A stretch of DNA of 64,000 bases, taken from JAFALK01 sp036500605 (GTDB taxonomy: Bacteria; Pseudomonadota; Gammaproteobacteria; Burkholderiales; Burkholderiaceae_C). Below, in pieces: positions 9,096 through 17,873 of this stretch. Under the pieces are notes generated by a model. The model ran no database searches. It saw only the letters and a program-made list of their open reading frames with translations, and was not told the DNA's origin. The stretch is from positions 248,001 to 312,000 of the forward strand of contig DASYBU010000014.1 in assembly GCA_036500605.1 (NCBI GenBank), in the 5' to 3' direction. Every line of letters begins with the position of its first letter. The stretch's first letter is position 1. The translations under genes and the position numbers were made by a program.

Positions 9096-9836
9096 ATGAA
9101 CAAAGCACTGACCCTGGTCCCTGCGTTGGCATCCGACGATGCCAAGCCCGCTGTGGCGCGGGCGCATGAGGCCGCGAACGAGAACGTGGCGCCACTGGCC
9201 GAACCGGTGGCCTGGCCCGCGAAGCCGCGTCATCGCGGCATGCTGATCCTCGTGGGCCTGTTCCATCTGTTCGCAGGCTGGCTGTTCGTGAAGAGCATGG
9301 TCCTGCCGGCGCCTCCGATCAAGCATGAGGCCGTGCAGGTTGAATTGATCAAGCTGCCCGAGCCGCCGGCCCCGCGTGTGCTGCCGCCGCAAGCGCCACC
9401 GGTCGCCTTGCCTCTCGTCGCCCCGGCGCCGCTGATCACGCCGCCGGTCGTGAACATCGCGAACCCGATCGTGGTGATGGTGGCCGAAAACAATCCGCCG
9501 AAGGCCGAGCCCGTGGCCGCTGCGCCGGCGGCCGTTGCCGCGCCTGCCGGCCCGCGCCAGATTTCCGCCAGCGCGGTGCACTACCTCGTCGAGCCGCAGC
9601 TCCACGTACCCAAGATGTCGCGCCGCCTCGGTGAGTCGGGCACGGTCGTCGTGCACGTTGCCGTCGACATGCGCGGGCAGATCAAGAACACCACTGTCAG
9701 GAAGTCGTCGGGGTTTGACCGGCTGGATCAACAGGCGTTGCAGGACATTCGCAGCGCCCGGTTCTCGCCCTACCTCGAGAACGGTCAGCCCATCGAATGG
9801 GAATTCGACGCGACCCTGCAATACGAAGTCCGCTGA
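9096..9836 (+). CDS. tonB: Energy transducer TonB
   Basis: The 246-residue protein has a cytoplasmic N-terminus of about 48 residues, one membrane helix (about 49-66, MLILVGLFHLFAGWLFV), a proline/alanine-rich periplasmic linker, and a C-terminal TonB domain of about 85 residues with GTVVVHVAVDMRGQIKNTTV and SSGFDRLDQQALQDIR, ending in a beta strand. TonB couples the ExbBD proton motor to outer-membrane receptors. It is followed after 88 bases by a siderophore receptor, so it is probably dedicated to that receptor. exbBD are not in the window. A Fur box lies upstream. Confidence 0.93.
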   Translation: MNKALTLVPALASDDAKPAVARAHEAANENVAPLAEPVAWPAKPRHRGMLILVGLFHLFAGWLFVKSMVLPAPPIKHEAVQVELIKLPEPPAPRVLPPQAPPVALPLVAPAPLITPPVVNIANPIVVMVAENNPPKAEPVAAAPAAVAAPAGPRQISASAVHYLVEPQLHVPKMSRRLGESGTVVVHVAVDMRGQIKNTTVRKSSGFDRLDQQALQDIRSARFSPYLENGQPIEWEFDATLQYEVR

Positions 9837-9924
9837 TTCAAACCGTCAGGTAATGCCGGCCGATCTTCTCGTCGCCGCCGGCTGACCCCACTTTGTCTTT
9901 GCTATTTCTCTTTCGGAGATTCGA

Positions 9925-12252
9925 ATGTCCATGATCAAGAGCCGCAAGCACCACGCCGTGGCTGCCATTGCCGCCAGCCTGAGCGCACCGCTGTGGGCGC
10001 AGACGCAGACCGCCGCACAAGCGCAAGCCACCGACCAGGTCCTGCCGACCATCAAGGTCACCGCCGACAAGGACGTGCCCTACAAGGTCGATGCCTCGGC
10101 CAACCCGAAGCTGACCGCGCCGCTGCTGGACACGCCGCAATCGATCCAGATCATTCCCGAGCAAGTGCTGCGTGAACAAGCCGCCACGACACTGGCCGAA
10201 GCCTTGCGCAACAGCGCCGGCGTGAGCACCTTCTTCCTCGGCGAGAACGGCAGCACCAACACCGGCGACGCGATCTACATGCGCGGCTTCGATGCCTCGA
10301 GCAGCATCTTCGTGGACGGCATCCGCGACATCGCCTCGATCTCGCGCGACACCTTCAACATCGAGCAGGTCGAAGTCGTGAAGGGCCCGTCGGGCTCCGA
10401 CGTCGGCCGTTCCTCGCCGACCGGCTACATCAATCTCGTCACCAAGAAGCCGACGATGGACGACAGCTTCAGTGGCTCGCTCGGCTTCGGCTCGGCGTCG
10501 TTCAAGCGCGCCAGCATCGACTTGAACAGGGCGCTGAGCGCGCCGGGCGGCTCGGGCACGGCCTTCCGCCTCAACGCGGTCGTGCAGGACAACGGCGTCG
10601 TCGGCCGTGACGTGGTCAAGAACAAGCGCTGGGCCGTGGCGCCTTCGCTGGCCTTCGGCCTCGGTACCGAGACGCGTGTCTACGTCGATCTGCTGCATGT
10701 GGACCAGGACAACATTCCCGATGGCGGCGTGCCCACCATCGGCCTGCCCGGCTACACATCGCCCGATACCGTGGCGCCGATCCGCACCGTCCTGAACACC
10801 GCAGCGAAGGTCGACCCGAGCAACTTCTATGGCACCACCGGTGACTTCGACCGCGTGCACGCCGACATGTTCACGGTGCGCGTCGAGCACGAGCTGGGCA
10901 ATGGCCTGACCCTGCGCAACACGACACGCTACGGCCGCACCGCCGAGAACTCGCTGATCACCTCGTGGACCGCCACGCAGGCCGGCCTGGTGACACCGAA
11001 CCAGAACGATCCCACCACCTGGACCTTGGCGCGCAACAACGCGAACAACAAGGATCAGGTCAACACGATCCTGTCGAACCAGTTGAACGTCACCGGCAAG
11101 ATCAAGAGCGGCAGCATCGAGAACTCGATGAGCGCCGGTCTCGAACTGAGCCGTGAAGAGCAGCAGAACTGGCTCTACTACGGCATCAATGCCGTGGTCT
11201 TCAATGTGCCTGGCACGACCAGCAGCGGCAGCTATCCGGCCGCCAACCTCTACGCGCCTAACGCGAACGTCAGCGGGTACCAACGCCTGCGCACCGGCGC
11301 CAGCACCGACGGTGCAACGACCACCGCCGGCGCCTATCTGTTCGACACGCTGTCCTTCAATGACCAGTGGATGTTGAGTGGCGGCCTGCGCGTGGATCAC
11401 TACCGCACCAGCTACTTCGGTACGGCCTTGGTCACTGCGACGACCGCCACGGCCACCGCCGGCACCTTGACACCGACCTCGCTGGCCATCTCCGACTCGC
11501 TCGTCACCGGCAAGATCGGCCTCGTCTACAAGCCGCTGGCCAACGGCAGCGTCTATGTGGACTACGCGACGGGCGCCCAGCCCCCGGGCGGCAGCAACTT
11601 CGCGCTGGCCACGGGCGGCACGGGCAACAGCGCCAACCGCACCGACTTCGATCCGCAAAAGACGAAGACCTACGAGCTCGGCACCAAATGGGACCTGCTC
11701 GACAAGAACCTGAGCCTGAGCGGCGCCCTCTATCGCACCGAGGTCAGCAACGGTGTCGTGCAAGATCCCGTTTCACTGCTGTACTTCCAGAGCGGCAAGC
11801 AGCGCGTGCAAGGCGTTGAAGTCGGCGCCGTCGGCCAGCTGACCAAGCGTTGGGGCGTGAGCGCAGGTTTCACGACGATGAATACCAGCATCGTCAGCGG
11901 CCCGGCCATCACGAGCGACGGCAGCAATGTCCTGTCCTACACACCGCGCAACTCCTTTACGTTCTGGACCAGCTATGACGTCGGCTCGGGCTTCCTGGTC
12001 GGCTTTGGCGGACTGCACAATGCAGCCCTGCATCGCGGCACCGACGGCGCCGTCGGCACGCCCAAGCAGGTCGATGCGTACACCGTGTTCAATGCGATGG
12101 GCAGCTACAAGATCAACCGCAATTTCGATGTGCAGCTGAATGTCAGCAACCTGTTCGACAAGGACTACGTCGCGGCCATCAACAAGAGCGGCTATCGCTA
12201 CACGCCGGGCGCACCGCGCTCGTACAAGTTGACGGCCAATATGCTGTTCTGA
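9925..12252 (+). CDS. TonB-dependent siderophore receptor (Fiu/FhuE-type)
   Basis: The 775-residue protein has a signal peptide (cleaved near LWAQ), a TonB-box-like region (LPTIKVTAD), a plug domain with LDTPQSIQIIPEQVLREQ and YMRGFDASSSIFVDGIRD, then VEVVKGPSGSDVGRSSPTG, and a 22-strand barrel ending in an aromatic residue (KLTANMLF). This plug layout is the TonB-siderophore receptor type that imports ferric catecholates or hydroxamates. The PiuC-type hydroxylase just downstream is the usual partner of Fiu/PiuA-like catecholate receptors, so a catecholate ligand is favoured. GGAG precedes the ATG. Confidence 0.93.
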   Translation: MSMIKSRKHHAVAAIAASLSAPLWAQTQTAAQAQATDQVLPTIKVTADKDVPYKVDASANPKLTAPLLDTPQSIQIIPEQVLREQAATTLAEALRNSAGVSTFFLGENGSTNTGDAIYMRGFDASSSIFVDGIRDIASISRDTFNIEQVEVVKGPSGSDVGRSSPTGYINLVTKKPTMDDSFSGSLGFGSASFKRASIDLNRALSAPGGSGTAFRLNAVVQDNGVVGRDVVKNKRWAVAPSLAFGLGTETRVYVDLLHVDQDNIPDGGVPTIGLPGYTSPDTVAPIRTVLNTAAKVDPSNFYGTTGDFDRVHADMFTVRVEHELGNGLTLRNTTRYGRTAENSLITSWTATQAGLVTPNQNDPTTWTLARNNANNKDQVNTILSNQLNVTGKIKSGSIENSMSAGLELSREEQQNWLYYGINAVVFNVPGTTSSGSYPAANLYAPNANVSGYQRLRTGASTDGATTTAGAYLFDTLSFNDQWMLSGGLRVDHYRTSYFGTALVTATTATATAGTLTPTSLAISDSLVTGKIGLVYKPLANGSVYVDYATGAQPPGGSNFALATGGTGNSANRTDFDPQKTKTYELGTKWDLLDKNLSLSGALYRTEVSNGVVQDPVSLLYFQSGKQRVQGVEVGAVGQLTKRWGVSAGFTTMNTSIVSGPAITSDGSNVLSYTPRNSFTFWTSYDVGSGFLVGFGGLHNAALHRGTDGAVGTPKQVDAYTVFNAMGSYKINRNFDVQLNVSNLFDKDYVAAINKSGYRYTPGAPRSYKLTANMLF

Positions 12253-12266
12253 TCGAAACCTTCGCC

Positions 12267-12947
12267 ATGCTGCTCCACATTCCCGCCGTCCTCACGTCCG
12301 AACAAGTGGCGCAACTGCGCCGCCAGCTCGACGCGGCCGGCTGGGATGACGGTCGCGCCACCGTGGGCCCGCAAGGTGCTCAGGTCAAGCGCAACCGGCA
12401 GCTGCGCGCCGACGATCCTCTCGCGATCGAGCTCGGCGCGCAGGTGCGCGAGGCGGTGCTCAAGCACCCGCTGTTCTTCGCCGCCGCACTACCCTTGCGC
12501 GTGCTGCCGCCGTTGTTCAACCGCTATGAGGGCTGCGAGCAATACGGCCTGCACGTCGACGGCGCGGTGATGCGCCAACACGGGAGCGACCTACCGCTGC
12601 GCAGCGATGTTTCAAGCACGCTCTTCCTGAGTGAGCCCGGCGAGTACGAAGGCGGCGAGCTCGTGGTGGTCGACAGCTACGGCACGCATGAGGTCAAGCT
12701 GCCGGCCGGCGACATGATCGTCTACGCCGCAACAAGCCTGCACCAGGTGCTGCCCGTCACCCGCGGCACGCGCGTGGCCAGCTTCTTCTGGACGCAGAGC
12801 CTGGTGCGGCTTGATCATCAACGCGCCATGCTGTTCGAGCTGGACCAGACGATCCAGCAATTGCGCGCCAAGCTCGGCGACGACGACAGTGTCAAATCCC
12901 TGACCGCTCACTATCACAACCTTTTGCGCCAATGGGCCGAGACATGA
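12267..12947 (+). CDS. PKHD-type Fe(II)/2-oxoglutarate hydroxylase (PiuC/YbiX family)
   Basis: The 226-residue cytosolic protein carries the dioxygenase iron triad: H96-x-D98 in GLHVDGAVM and H159 in TSLHQV, with R169 (RGTRVASF) as the 2-oxoglutarate ligand. An FNRYEGCEQYGLHVDG stretch is diagnostic for the PiuC/YbiX group. The gene is almost always beside a catecholate-type TonB receptor; the substrate is not established. It follows the receptor by 14 bases, and its stop overlaps the next start as ATGA. Confidence 0.93.
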   Translation: MLLHIPAVLTSEQVAQLRRQLDAAGWDDGRATVGPQGAQVKRNRQLRADDPLAIELGAQVREAVLKHPLFFAAALPLRVLPPLFNRYEGCEQYGLHVDGAVMRQHGSDLPLRSDVSSTLFLSEPGEYEGGELVVVDSYGTHEVKLPAGDMIVYAATSLHQVLPVTRGTRVASFFWTQSLVRLDHQRAMLFELDQTIQQLRAKLGDDDSVKSLTAHYHNLLRQWAET

Positions 12948-13564
12948 CGGCGCCACGCCGAGCCGGTTGGCTCAAGACGCTGCACACCTGGCACTGGATC
13001 TCCTCCGCCCTGTGCCTGATCGGCATGCTGCTGTTCGCGCTGACCGGCATCACGCTGAACCATGCGTCGAGCATCGAGGTGAACCCGCGCGTGGTGCAGA
13101 AGCAGGCGCAGTTGTCGCCGGAGCTGCTGGCCGCGCTCAAGCCCGCTCAAGGCGAGAAAGACCATCACGCGCCGCTGCCGATCGCCCTGCGCGACTGGGC
13201 CGCCAAGACGCTCAATTCCGGCGTTAGCACCGAAGATGCCGACTGGACCGTCGAGGAGGTCTACCTCGCCATGCCGCGTCCCGGCGGCGATGCCTGGCTG
13301 CGCGTCGACCGCGAGACCGGTGCGCTTGAATATGAGAACACCGACCGCGGCTGGATCGCTTATCTGAACGATCTGCACAAGGGCCGCCATGCCGGCTTGG
13401 TATGGAGCTGGTTCCTCGACATCTTCGCCGTGGCCTGCCTGTTGTTCTCGATCACCGGACTCCTGATTCTGAAATTCCATGCGACCAGCCGCGCCCTGAC
13501 CTGGCCGCTGGTCGCACTTGGTTTTGTTCTGCCCGCCTTGCTGGCGCTCCTCCTGATTCATTGA
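12944..13564 (+). CDS. PepSY-associated transmembrane protein
   Basis: The 206-residue protein has an N-terminal helix with LKTLHTWHWISSALCLIGM, a periplasmic PepSY-like domain (about residues 50-145), and a helix pair after LHKGRHAGLVWSWFLDIFA. These histidine- and tryptophan-bearing helices are typical of PepSY_TM proteins, which are thought to pass electrons across the inner membrane, in some cases with bound haem or flavin. Start ATG 12944 overlaps the hydroxylase stop by four bases. In this operon it would link the cytosolic reductase (15892) to the periplasmic flavoprotein candidates downstream. Confidence 0.85.
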   Translation: MTAPRRAGWLKTLHTWHWISSALCLIGMLLFALTGITLNHASSIEVNPRVVQKQAQLSPELLAALKPAQGEKDHHAPLPIALRDWAAKTLNSGVSTEDADWTVEEVYLAMPRPGGDAWLRVDRETGALEYENTDRGWIAYLNDLHKGRHAGLVWSWFLDIFAVACLLFSITGLLILKFHATSRALTWPLVALGFVLPALLALLLIH

Positions 13565-13577
13565 TTGCTTGTCAGAT

Positions 13578-14102
13578 ATGAAAACCATCCACCTCACCCT
13601 CACGGGCCTTTCCGGAATGATCGCCCTGGCCTCCACGGCCCAAGCCGCCGATGTCCAACTGAAGCTCGAGCTGCCGCGCATCAACGTGGCCGAGTACCAT
13701 AAGCCCTACGTCGCGATCTGGCTTGAGAAGCCGGGCGAAGGCAAGGCGCTGGCGCAGCTGGCGCTCTGGTACGACACCAAGAAGCCCAACAACGGCGGCG
13801 CGAAATGGGTGCGCGAGATGCGCCAGTGGTGGCGCGCGGGCGGCCGCACGCTGGCGTTGCCGGCCGATGGCGTGAGCGGTGCCACGCGTGCGCCCGGCGA
13901 GCATGTGATCAACCTCGGCACCCACGCTGCGCTGGCCAATCTGCCGGCCGGTCAATACGAGATGGTGGTCGAAGTGGGTCGCGAGGCCGGCGGGCGCGAG
14001 GTGCGCCGCATTCCGCTGAGCTGGCCCGTCAAGGCCGCCGCTGAAACCAAGGTCGCGGGCGACGATGAAATCGGCGCCCTGCAACTCAACGTCAAGCCTT
14101 GA
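13578..14102 (+). CDS. DUF2271 periplasmic protein with an ApbE-type flavinylation motif
   Basis: The 174-residue product has a Sec signal peptide (cleavage near residues 23-24, TAQA/ADV) and the DUF2271 core, with KPYVAIWLEKP and the tryptophan-rich WVREMRQWWRAGG. At residues 97-103 it reads D-G-V-S-G-A-T. This fits the D-x-x-(S/T)-(G/S)-A-T site at which ApbE links FMN to threonine (as in NqrC and RnfG); the acceptor would be T103 (codon 13884-13886). An apbE gene lies three genes downstream in the same operon. I infer a covalently flavinylated periplasmic electron carrier. Start: ATG 13578 is preferred over TTG 13569, as the signal peptide begins there. Confidence 0.83.
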   Translation: MKTIHLTLTGLSGMIALASTAQAADVQLKLELPRINVAEYHKPYVAIWLEKPGEGKALAQLALWYDTKKPNNGGAKWVREMRQWWRAGGRTLALPADGVSGATRAPGEHVINLGTHAALANLPAGQYEMVVEVGREAGGREVRRIPLSWPVKAAAETKVAGDDEIGALQLNVKP

Positions 14103-14114
14103 AGGACAAGCACC

Positions 14115-14921
14115 ATGCGTAAACAACATCTGCTGATCGTTGCCGCTCTCGCCGGCCTGCCCTTCGTCGCACAGGCGCACGTGCCCTGGCTCCTGCCCAA
14201 TGCCACGATGGCGACGGGCAAGGAAGCCGTCGTCTCGGTCGACGCGTCCCTGTCAGAAGATCTGTTCATCTTTGAGCGCGCGCTCAAGATCGAACGCCTG
14301 AGCATCACCGGACCCGGCGGCCTCACGCTCGAAGCGCAGAACCGCAGCGCGGCGCGCAATCACGAAAGCTTTGACGTGACGCTGCCGAAGGAAGGCACCT
14401 ACCGCATCAGCAATTTCAGCCGCTCGGTGATGGGCGCGTACAAGCTGGGCGGCGAAACAAAGCGCTTCCGCGGCGAACTCGGCGAAGTGCCAGCCGGCGC
14501 CGAGATCACCAGCCTGACCGTGATGCGCAACCGCCAGGAGACTTTCGTGAGCCGCGAAGAAGCCGGCGAGACGAAGTTCGCGCCCGAAGGCGACGGCCTG
14601 GAACTGCTGCCGCTCGGCGCGGTGACGGATCTGTCCAGCGGCGACAGCACGCGCTTCAAGCTGCTGCTCGATGGCAAGCCCTTGGCCGACGCCGCGGTCA
14701 CCGTGCGCAAGGGCGGCAACCGCTACCGCTACAAGATGGGCGAGATCACGCTGAAGACCGACGCACAAGGCGAGTTCACGATGCAGTGGGCCGAGCCCGG
14801 CCAGTACTGGATCGGCGCGAACGCCGGCGAACGCGGCGGCCCTGGAGGCATGGGCGGCACGCGTGAGCAGCCGCTGCAACGCGCTGCCGTCAGCGCGACC
14901 TTCGAGGTCCTGCCGAAGTAA
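14115..14921 (+). CDS. DUF4198 periplasmic protein
   Basis: The 268-residue product has a signal peptide ending VAQA, and the mature protein begins HVPWLLPN, a usual DUF4198 opening. Two beta-sandwich-like regions follow, including LDGKPLADAAVTVRKGGNRYR, typical of this family, and a glycine-rich stretch (GERGGPGGMGGT) near residues 240-251. DUF4198 proteins (some called NikM-like) recur beside metal-uptake systems. The mature N-terminal histidine could bind a metal ion, which is inference. It sits 12 bases after the DUF2271 gene and 8 bases before apbE. Confidence 0.83.
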   Translation: MRKQHLLIVAALAGLPFVAQAHVPWLLPNATMATGKEAVVSVDASLSEDLFIFERALKIERLSITGPGGLTLEAQNRSAARNHESFDVTLPKEGTYRISNFSRSVMGAYKLGGETKRFRGELGEVPAGAEITSLTVMRNRQETFVSREEAGETKFAPEGDGLELLPLGAVTDLSSGDSTRFKLLLDGKPLADAAVTVRKGGNRYRYKMGEITLKTDAQGEFTMQWAEPGQYWIGANAGERGGPGGMGGTREQPLQRAAVSATFEVLPK

Positions 14922-14929
14922 GAGTTCGC

Positions 14930-15895
14930 ATGCAAGCACGAGTGCTCGTGCCGTGGCAGATCACGGGCACGCCGCCCGCGCTGGGCCAGTCGGCGCATCA
15001 ATTGCAAGGCGCAACGATGGGCACGGGCTGGTCGGTGCAACTGATTGCGCCGACCGAGTTGCAGATCGAAGTCATCGAGGCCGCCATCGTGCGCGTGCTC
15101 GATGAAGTCATCGCGCAGATGAGCCACTGGGAACCCGACTCGCTGCTCTCGCGCTTCAATCGCTCCGAGGCCGGCAGCCAGCATGCGCTGCCCGAGGGCT
15201 TCGCGACCGTCATGGATGCGGCTCTGCACGTCGCGCGCGCCAGCGATGGCGCCTTCGATCCCACGGCCGGCGCGCTGGTGCAGCGCTGGGGCTTTGGACC
15301 ACCCGGAGTCTGCTTGCCCGCGTCCTGCGATTGGCGCGCGCTGGCCTGGGAGGGGCGGCGGCTCACGCAAAACGGCGCCCTGCAACTTGATCTTTCCGCC
15401 ATCGCCAAGGGTTATGCGGTTGATCGCGTCTCGCAGGCCTTGCACGGCTGCGGCATCGATCACCACCTGGTTGACATTGGCGGCGAGCTGCGCGGTGCGG
15501 GCGTCAAACCCGACGGGCAGCCTTGGTGGGTGGATCTGGAGCCGCCCGATGCCGGCTGCGCGCTCGACACGCTGCGCATCGCGCTGCATGGCCTGAGCAT
15601 CGCGACCTCCGGCGACTACCGCCGCTTCTCCATCGATGCAGCCGGCAAGCGCCTCTCGCACAGCATCGACCCGCGTACCGGCGAGCCGATCGCTCATGGT
15701 CTGGCGTCGGTCAGCGTCGTGCATGAAAGCGCGATGTGGGCCGACGGCTGGTCCACCGCGCTGATGGTGATGGGCGGCGAGGTCGGCCTGCGCTTCGCCA
15801 CGGAACACCAACTGGCGGCGCGTTTCATCCAGCGCGTGGAAGATGGCGGCTTTGCGGAAAGCATGAGCCCGGCGATGCTGGAGCTGCTCGCATGA
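14930..15895 (+). CDS. apbE: FAD:protein FMN transferase ApbE
   Basis: The 321-residue enzyme shows the ApbE blocks: GATMGTGWSVQL (about 27-38), FDPTAGALVQRWGFG (about 104-118), LDLSAIAKGYAVDRV (about 151-165), HLVDIGGELRGAG (about 176-188), SHSIDPRTGEPI, and a late ADGWSTALMVMG. It moves FMN from FAD to a threonine in target proteins; the likely target is the DUF2271 protein upstream. I see no signal peptide or lipobox, although most ApbE proteins act in the periplasm, and no earlier in-frame start is available. The stop overlaps the next start as ATGA. Confidence 0.93.
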   Translation: MQARVLVPWQITGTPPALGQSAHQLQGATMGTGWSVQLIAPTELQIEVIEAAIVRVLDEVIAQMSHWEPDSLLSRFNRSEAGSQHALPEGFATVMDAALHVARASDGAFDPTAGALVQRWGFGPPGVCLPASCDWRALAWEGRRLTQNGALQLDLSAIAKGYAVDRVSQALHGCGIDHHLVDIGGELRGAGVKPDGQPWWVDLEPPDAGCALDTLRIALHGLSIATSGDYRRFSIDAAGKRLSHSIDPRTGEPIAHGLASVSVVHESAMWADGWSTALMVMGGEVGLRFATEHQLAARFIQRVEDGGFAESMSPAMLELLA

Positions 15896-17253
15896 ACCGC
15901 GAGCTTTGGGCCGCGCTCCTGGTGCTGGTTTACAGCGCGCTTTGCGGCGCCGTGTTCGCTCGCCATCGCCGCCAGCAGATGCGCACCGCCGCCGCGGCGG
16001 CCGCCCTGTTGCCCAGCGCCGATGCGGCCGCACCCTTCCTGGTCCTGCACGGCAGCCAGACCGGTGAGGCCGAAGACATCGCGTGGCAGACCGCGCGAGC
16101 GCTGCATCTGGCCGGGTTACCGGTCCGCGTGGCATCGCTTGGCGAAACCACGCTCGCCGATCTGCAAGCCGCGAGCCATGCGCTTTTCATCACCAGCACT
16201 TACGGCGAGGGCGATGCGCCCGACAGCGCGGCGCGCTTCGTCAACGACGTGATGACTCCTGGCCCGGCCGATCTTGCGCACCTGCAGGTGGGCGTGATGG
16301 CGCTCGGCGACCGCACGTACACCCATTTCTGCGGCTTCGGCCGCGCGCTCGACGCCTGGCTGCGCGAGTCCGGTGCTAATGCCATGTTCCAGCGCATCGA
16401 GGTCGATCGTGGCGACGAGGCCGCGCTCGCGCTCTGGCGCCAGAACCTGAGCCATCTGGCCGGGACCGCCGAACTGCCTGAATGGAGTGCCGCGCCATTC
16501 GAAGCCTGGCGGCTGGAGGAGCGCCGCTTGCTCAATCCGGGCAGCCAGGGCGGCCCGGTTTTCCATCTGGAGTTCTCACCGAATGCCGGCACGCCGCTGC
16601 CCGATTGGGAGGCCGGTGATCTGGTCCAGCTCCAGCTTGAGAGCGACGCCGCGCCGCGTGAATACACGATCGCTTCGCTGCCGGCCGATGGCCGCGTGCA
16701 CCTGATGGTGCGCCAATCGCGCCGCGCCGATGGCAGCGTTGGTCTGGCCTCGGGCCTGCTGACGCAGACGCTGGCGCTTGGTGGCAGCGTGCCGCTGCGC
16801 ATCCGCGCCCACAAGAGTTTCCGCATCGGCACCAATGCGGAGCGGCCACTGATCCTGGTCGGCAATGGCACGGGTCTGGCCGGCTTGCGCGCGCACCTCA
16901 AGGCTCTGGAGGCGCGGGGCGGCAAGGCCGCCTGGTTGATCTTTGGTGAACGCCAGTCCGCGCACGACGCGCACTACGCTGACGAGATCGAGGCCTGGCA
17001 GCGCAACGGCCAGCTCCGGCGCGTGGACCTCGCGTTCTCGCGCGAGGACGCCGGTCCGACCTACGTTCAGCATGCGCTCGCCGCGCAGCGCGAAACGCTG
17101 CTCGAAGCCGTCGCGAACGGCGCCGCGATCTATGTTTGCGGCAGCCTGCAAGGCATGGCGGCCGGCGTTGATCAGGTGTTGCGCGAGGTGCTGAGCGACG
17201 CGCTCGTCGACGAAATGACGGCGCAAGGACGCTACCGACGCGATGTCTATTGA
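15892..17253 (+). CDS. Membrane-anchored diflavin reductase (flavodoxin + FNR domains, CysJ-like)
   Basis: The 453-residue protein has one N-terminal helix (about 5-23), a flavodoxin domain with LHGSQTGEAEDIAW and STYGEGDAPDSA, then a ferredoxin-NADP-reductase-like part with PREYTIAS for FAD binding and GNGTGLAGLRAHL for NADP(H), ending in VCGSLQGMAAGV. It should take electrons from NADPH through FAD and FMN to the membrane. With the PepSY protein and the flavinylated DUF2271 candidate, a transmembrane ferric or ferrisiderophore reductase route is the best guess. It is the last gene of the operon. Confidence 0.88.
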   Translation: MNRELWAALLVLVYSALCGAVFARHRRQQMRTAAAAAALLPSADAAAPFLVLHGSQTGEAEDIAWQTARALHLAGLPVRVASLGETTLADLQAASHALFITSTYGEGDAPDSAARFVNDVMTPGPADLAHLQVGVMALGDRTYTHFCGFGRALDAWLRESGANAMFQRIEVDRGDEAALALWRQNLSHLAGTAELPEWSAAPFEAWRLEERRLLNPGSQGGPVFHLEFSPNAGTPLPDWEAGDLVQLQLESDAAPREYTIASLPADGRVHLMVRQSRRADGSVGLASGLLTQTLALGGSVPLRIRAHKSFRIGTNAERPLILVGNGTGLAGLRAHLKALEARGGKAAWLIFGERQSAHDAHYADEIEAWQRNGQLRRVDLAFSREDAGPTYVQHALAAQRETLLEAVANGAAIYVCGSLQGMAAGVDQVLREVLSDALVDEMTAQGRYRRDVY

Positions 17254-17449
17254 TGCAATGGCGCGACACAACAGGGTAAACACAGCGTTTTGATACGTGA
17301 CAGCGGTGCTTCTCCTCTATGAAACGCTTCTCAGCGCAGGGCGTGCGCAGTACCATTGCCGCCGCAGGGTGCTAGAGAGAATTGAAGGCGTACATCTACC
17401 TTCACCCGTGGCCCGGCACATCAACAACACTTTGATGGAGAGAATCGAA

Positions 17450-17830
17450 ATGGCAACTGCGAAGAAGGCCGCGCCCGCAAAGAAGGCGGCACCGGCGAAG
17501 AAGGCTGCACCGGCTAAGAAGGCCGCTGCTCCCGCGAAGAAGGCTGCTCCTGCGAAGAAGGCCGCTGCTCCTGCAAAGAAGCGCACGCCCAACGCAGCCT
17601 TCATGAAGGCAATGACCCCCAGCGCCGCTCTGGCCGGCATCGTTGGCGCCGCACCGCTGCCGCGTACCGACGTGACCAAGAAGGTCTGGGAGTACATCAA
17701 GAAGCACAAGCTTCAGGATCCCAACGAGAAGCGCGTCATCATTGCCGACGCCAAGCTGAAGGAAATCTTCGGCAAGGCCAAGGCCGACATGTTCGAGATG
17801 ACCAAGCTGATCAACGGCCACCTCAAGTAA
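17450..17830 (+). CDS. SWIB/MDM2-domain protein with histone-H1-like lysine-rich tail
   Basis: The 126-residue protein has two parts. Residues about 3-46 are repeats of A-K-K-A-A-P, like the tails of histone H1 and bacterial H1-like proteins. Residues about 55-126 are a SWIB domain (LPRTDVTKKVWEYIKKHKLQDP, then DAKLKEIFGK and MFEMTKLINGHLK). The tail should bind DNA without sequence specificity, so a nucleoid role is plausible but unproven. ATG 17450 has GGAG nine bases upstream. The gene is monocistronic, ends in a strong terminator, and is flanked by about 200-base gaps. Confidence 0.9.
   Translation: MATAKKAAPAKKAAPAKKAAPAKKAAAPAKKAAPAKKAAAPAKKRTPNAAFMKAMTPSAALAGIVGAAPLPRTDVTKKVWEYIKKHKLQDPNEKRVIIADAKLKEIFGKAKADMFEMTKLINGHLK
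17458..17582 (+). repeat. Tandem codon repeat encoding the AKKAAP tail
   Basis: About seven imperfect copies of a 15-18 base unit built on gcnaagaaggcngcnccn. Wobble positions vary among copies, so the array is older than a fresh slippage event. The number of copies probably varies among strains. Confidence 0.8.
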
Positions 17831-17873
17831 TACGGACGCGCCGGATTCATCCGGCCTCGAGACGTCTGAAGAG

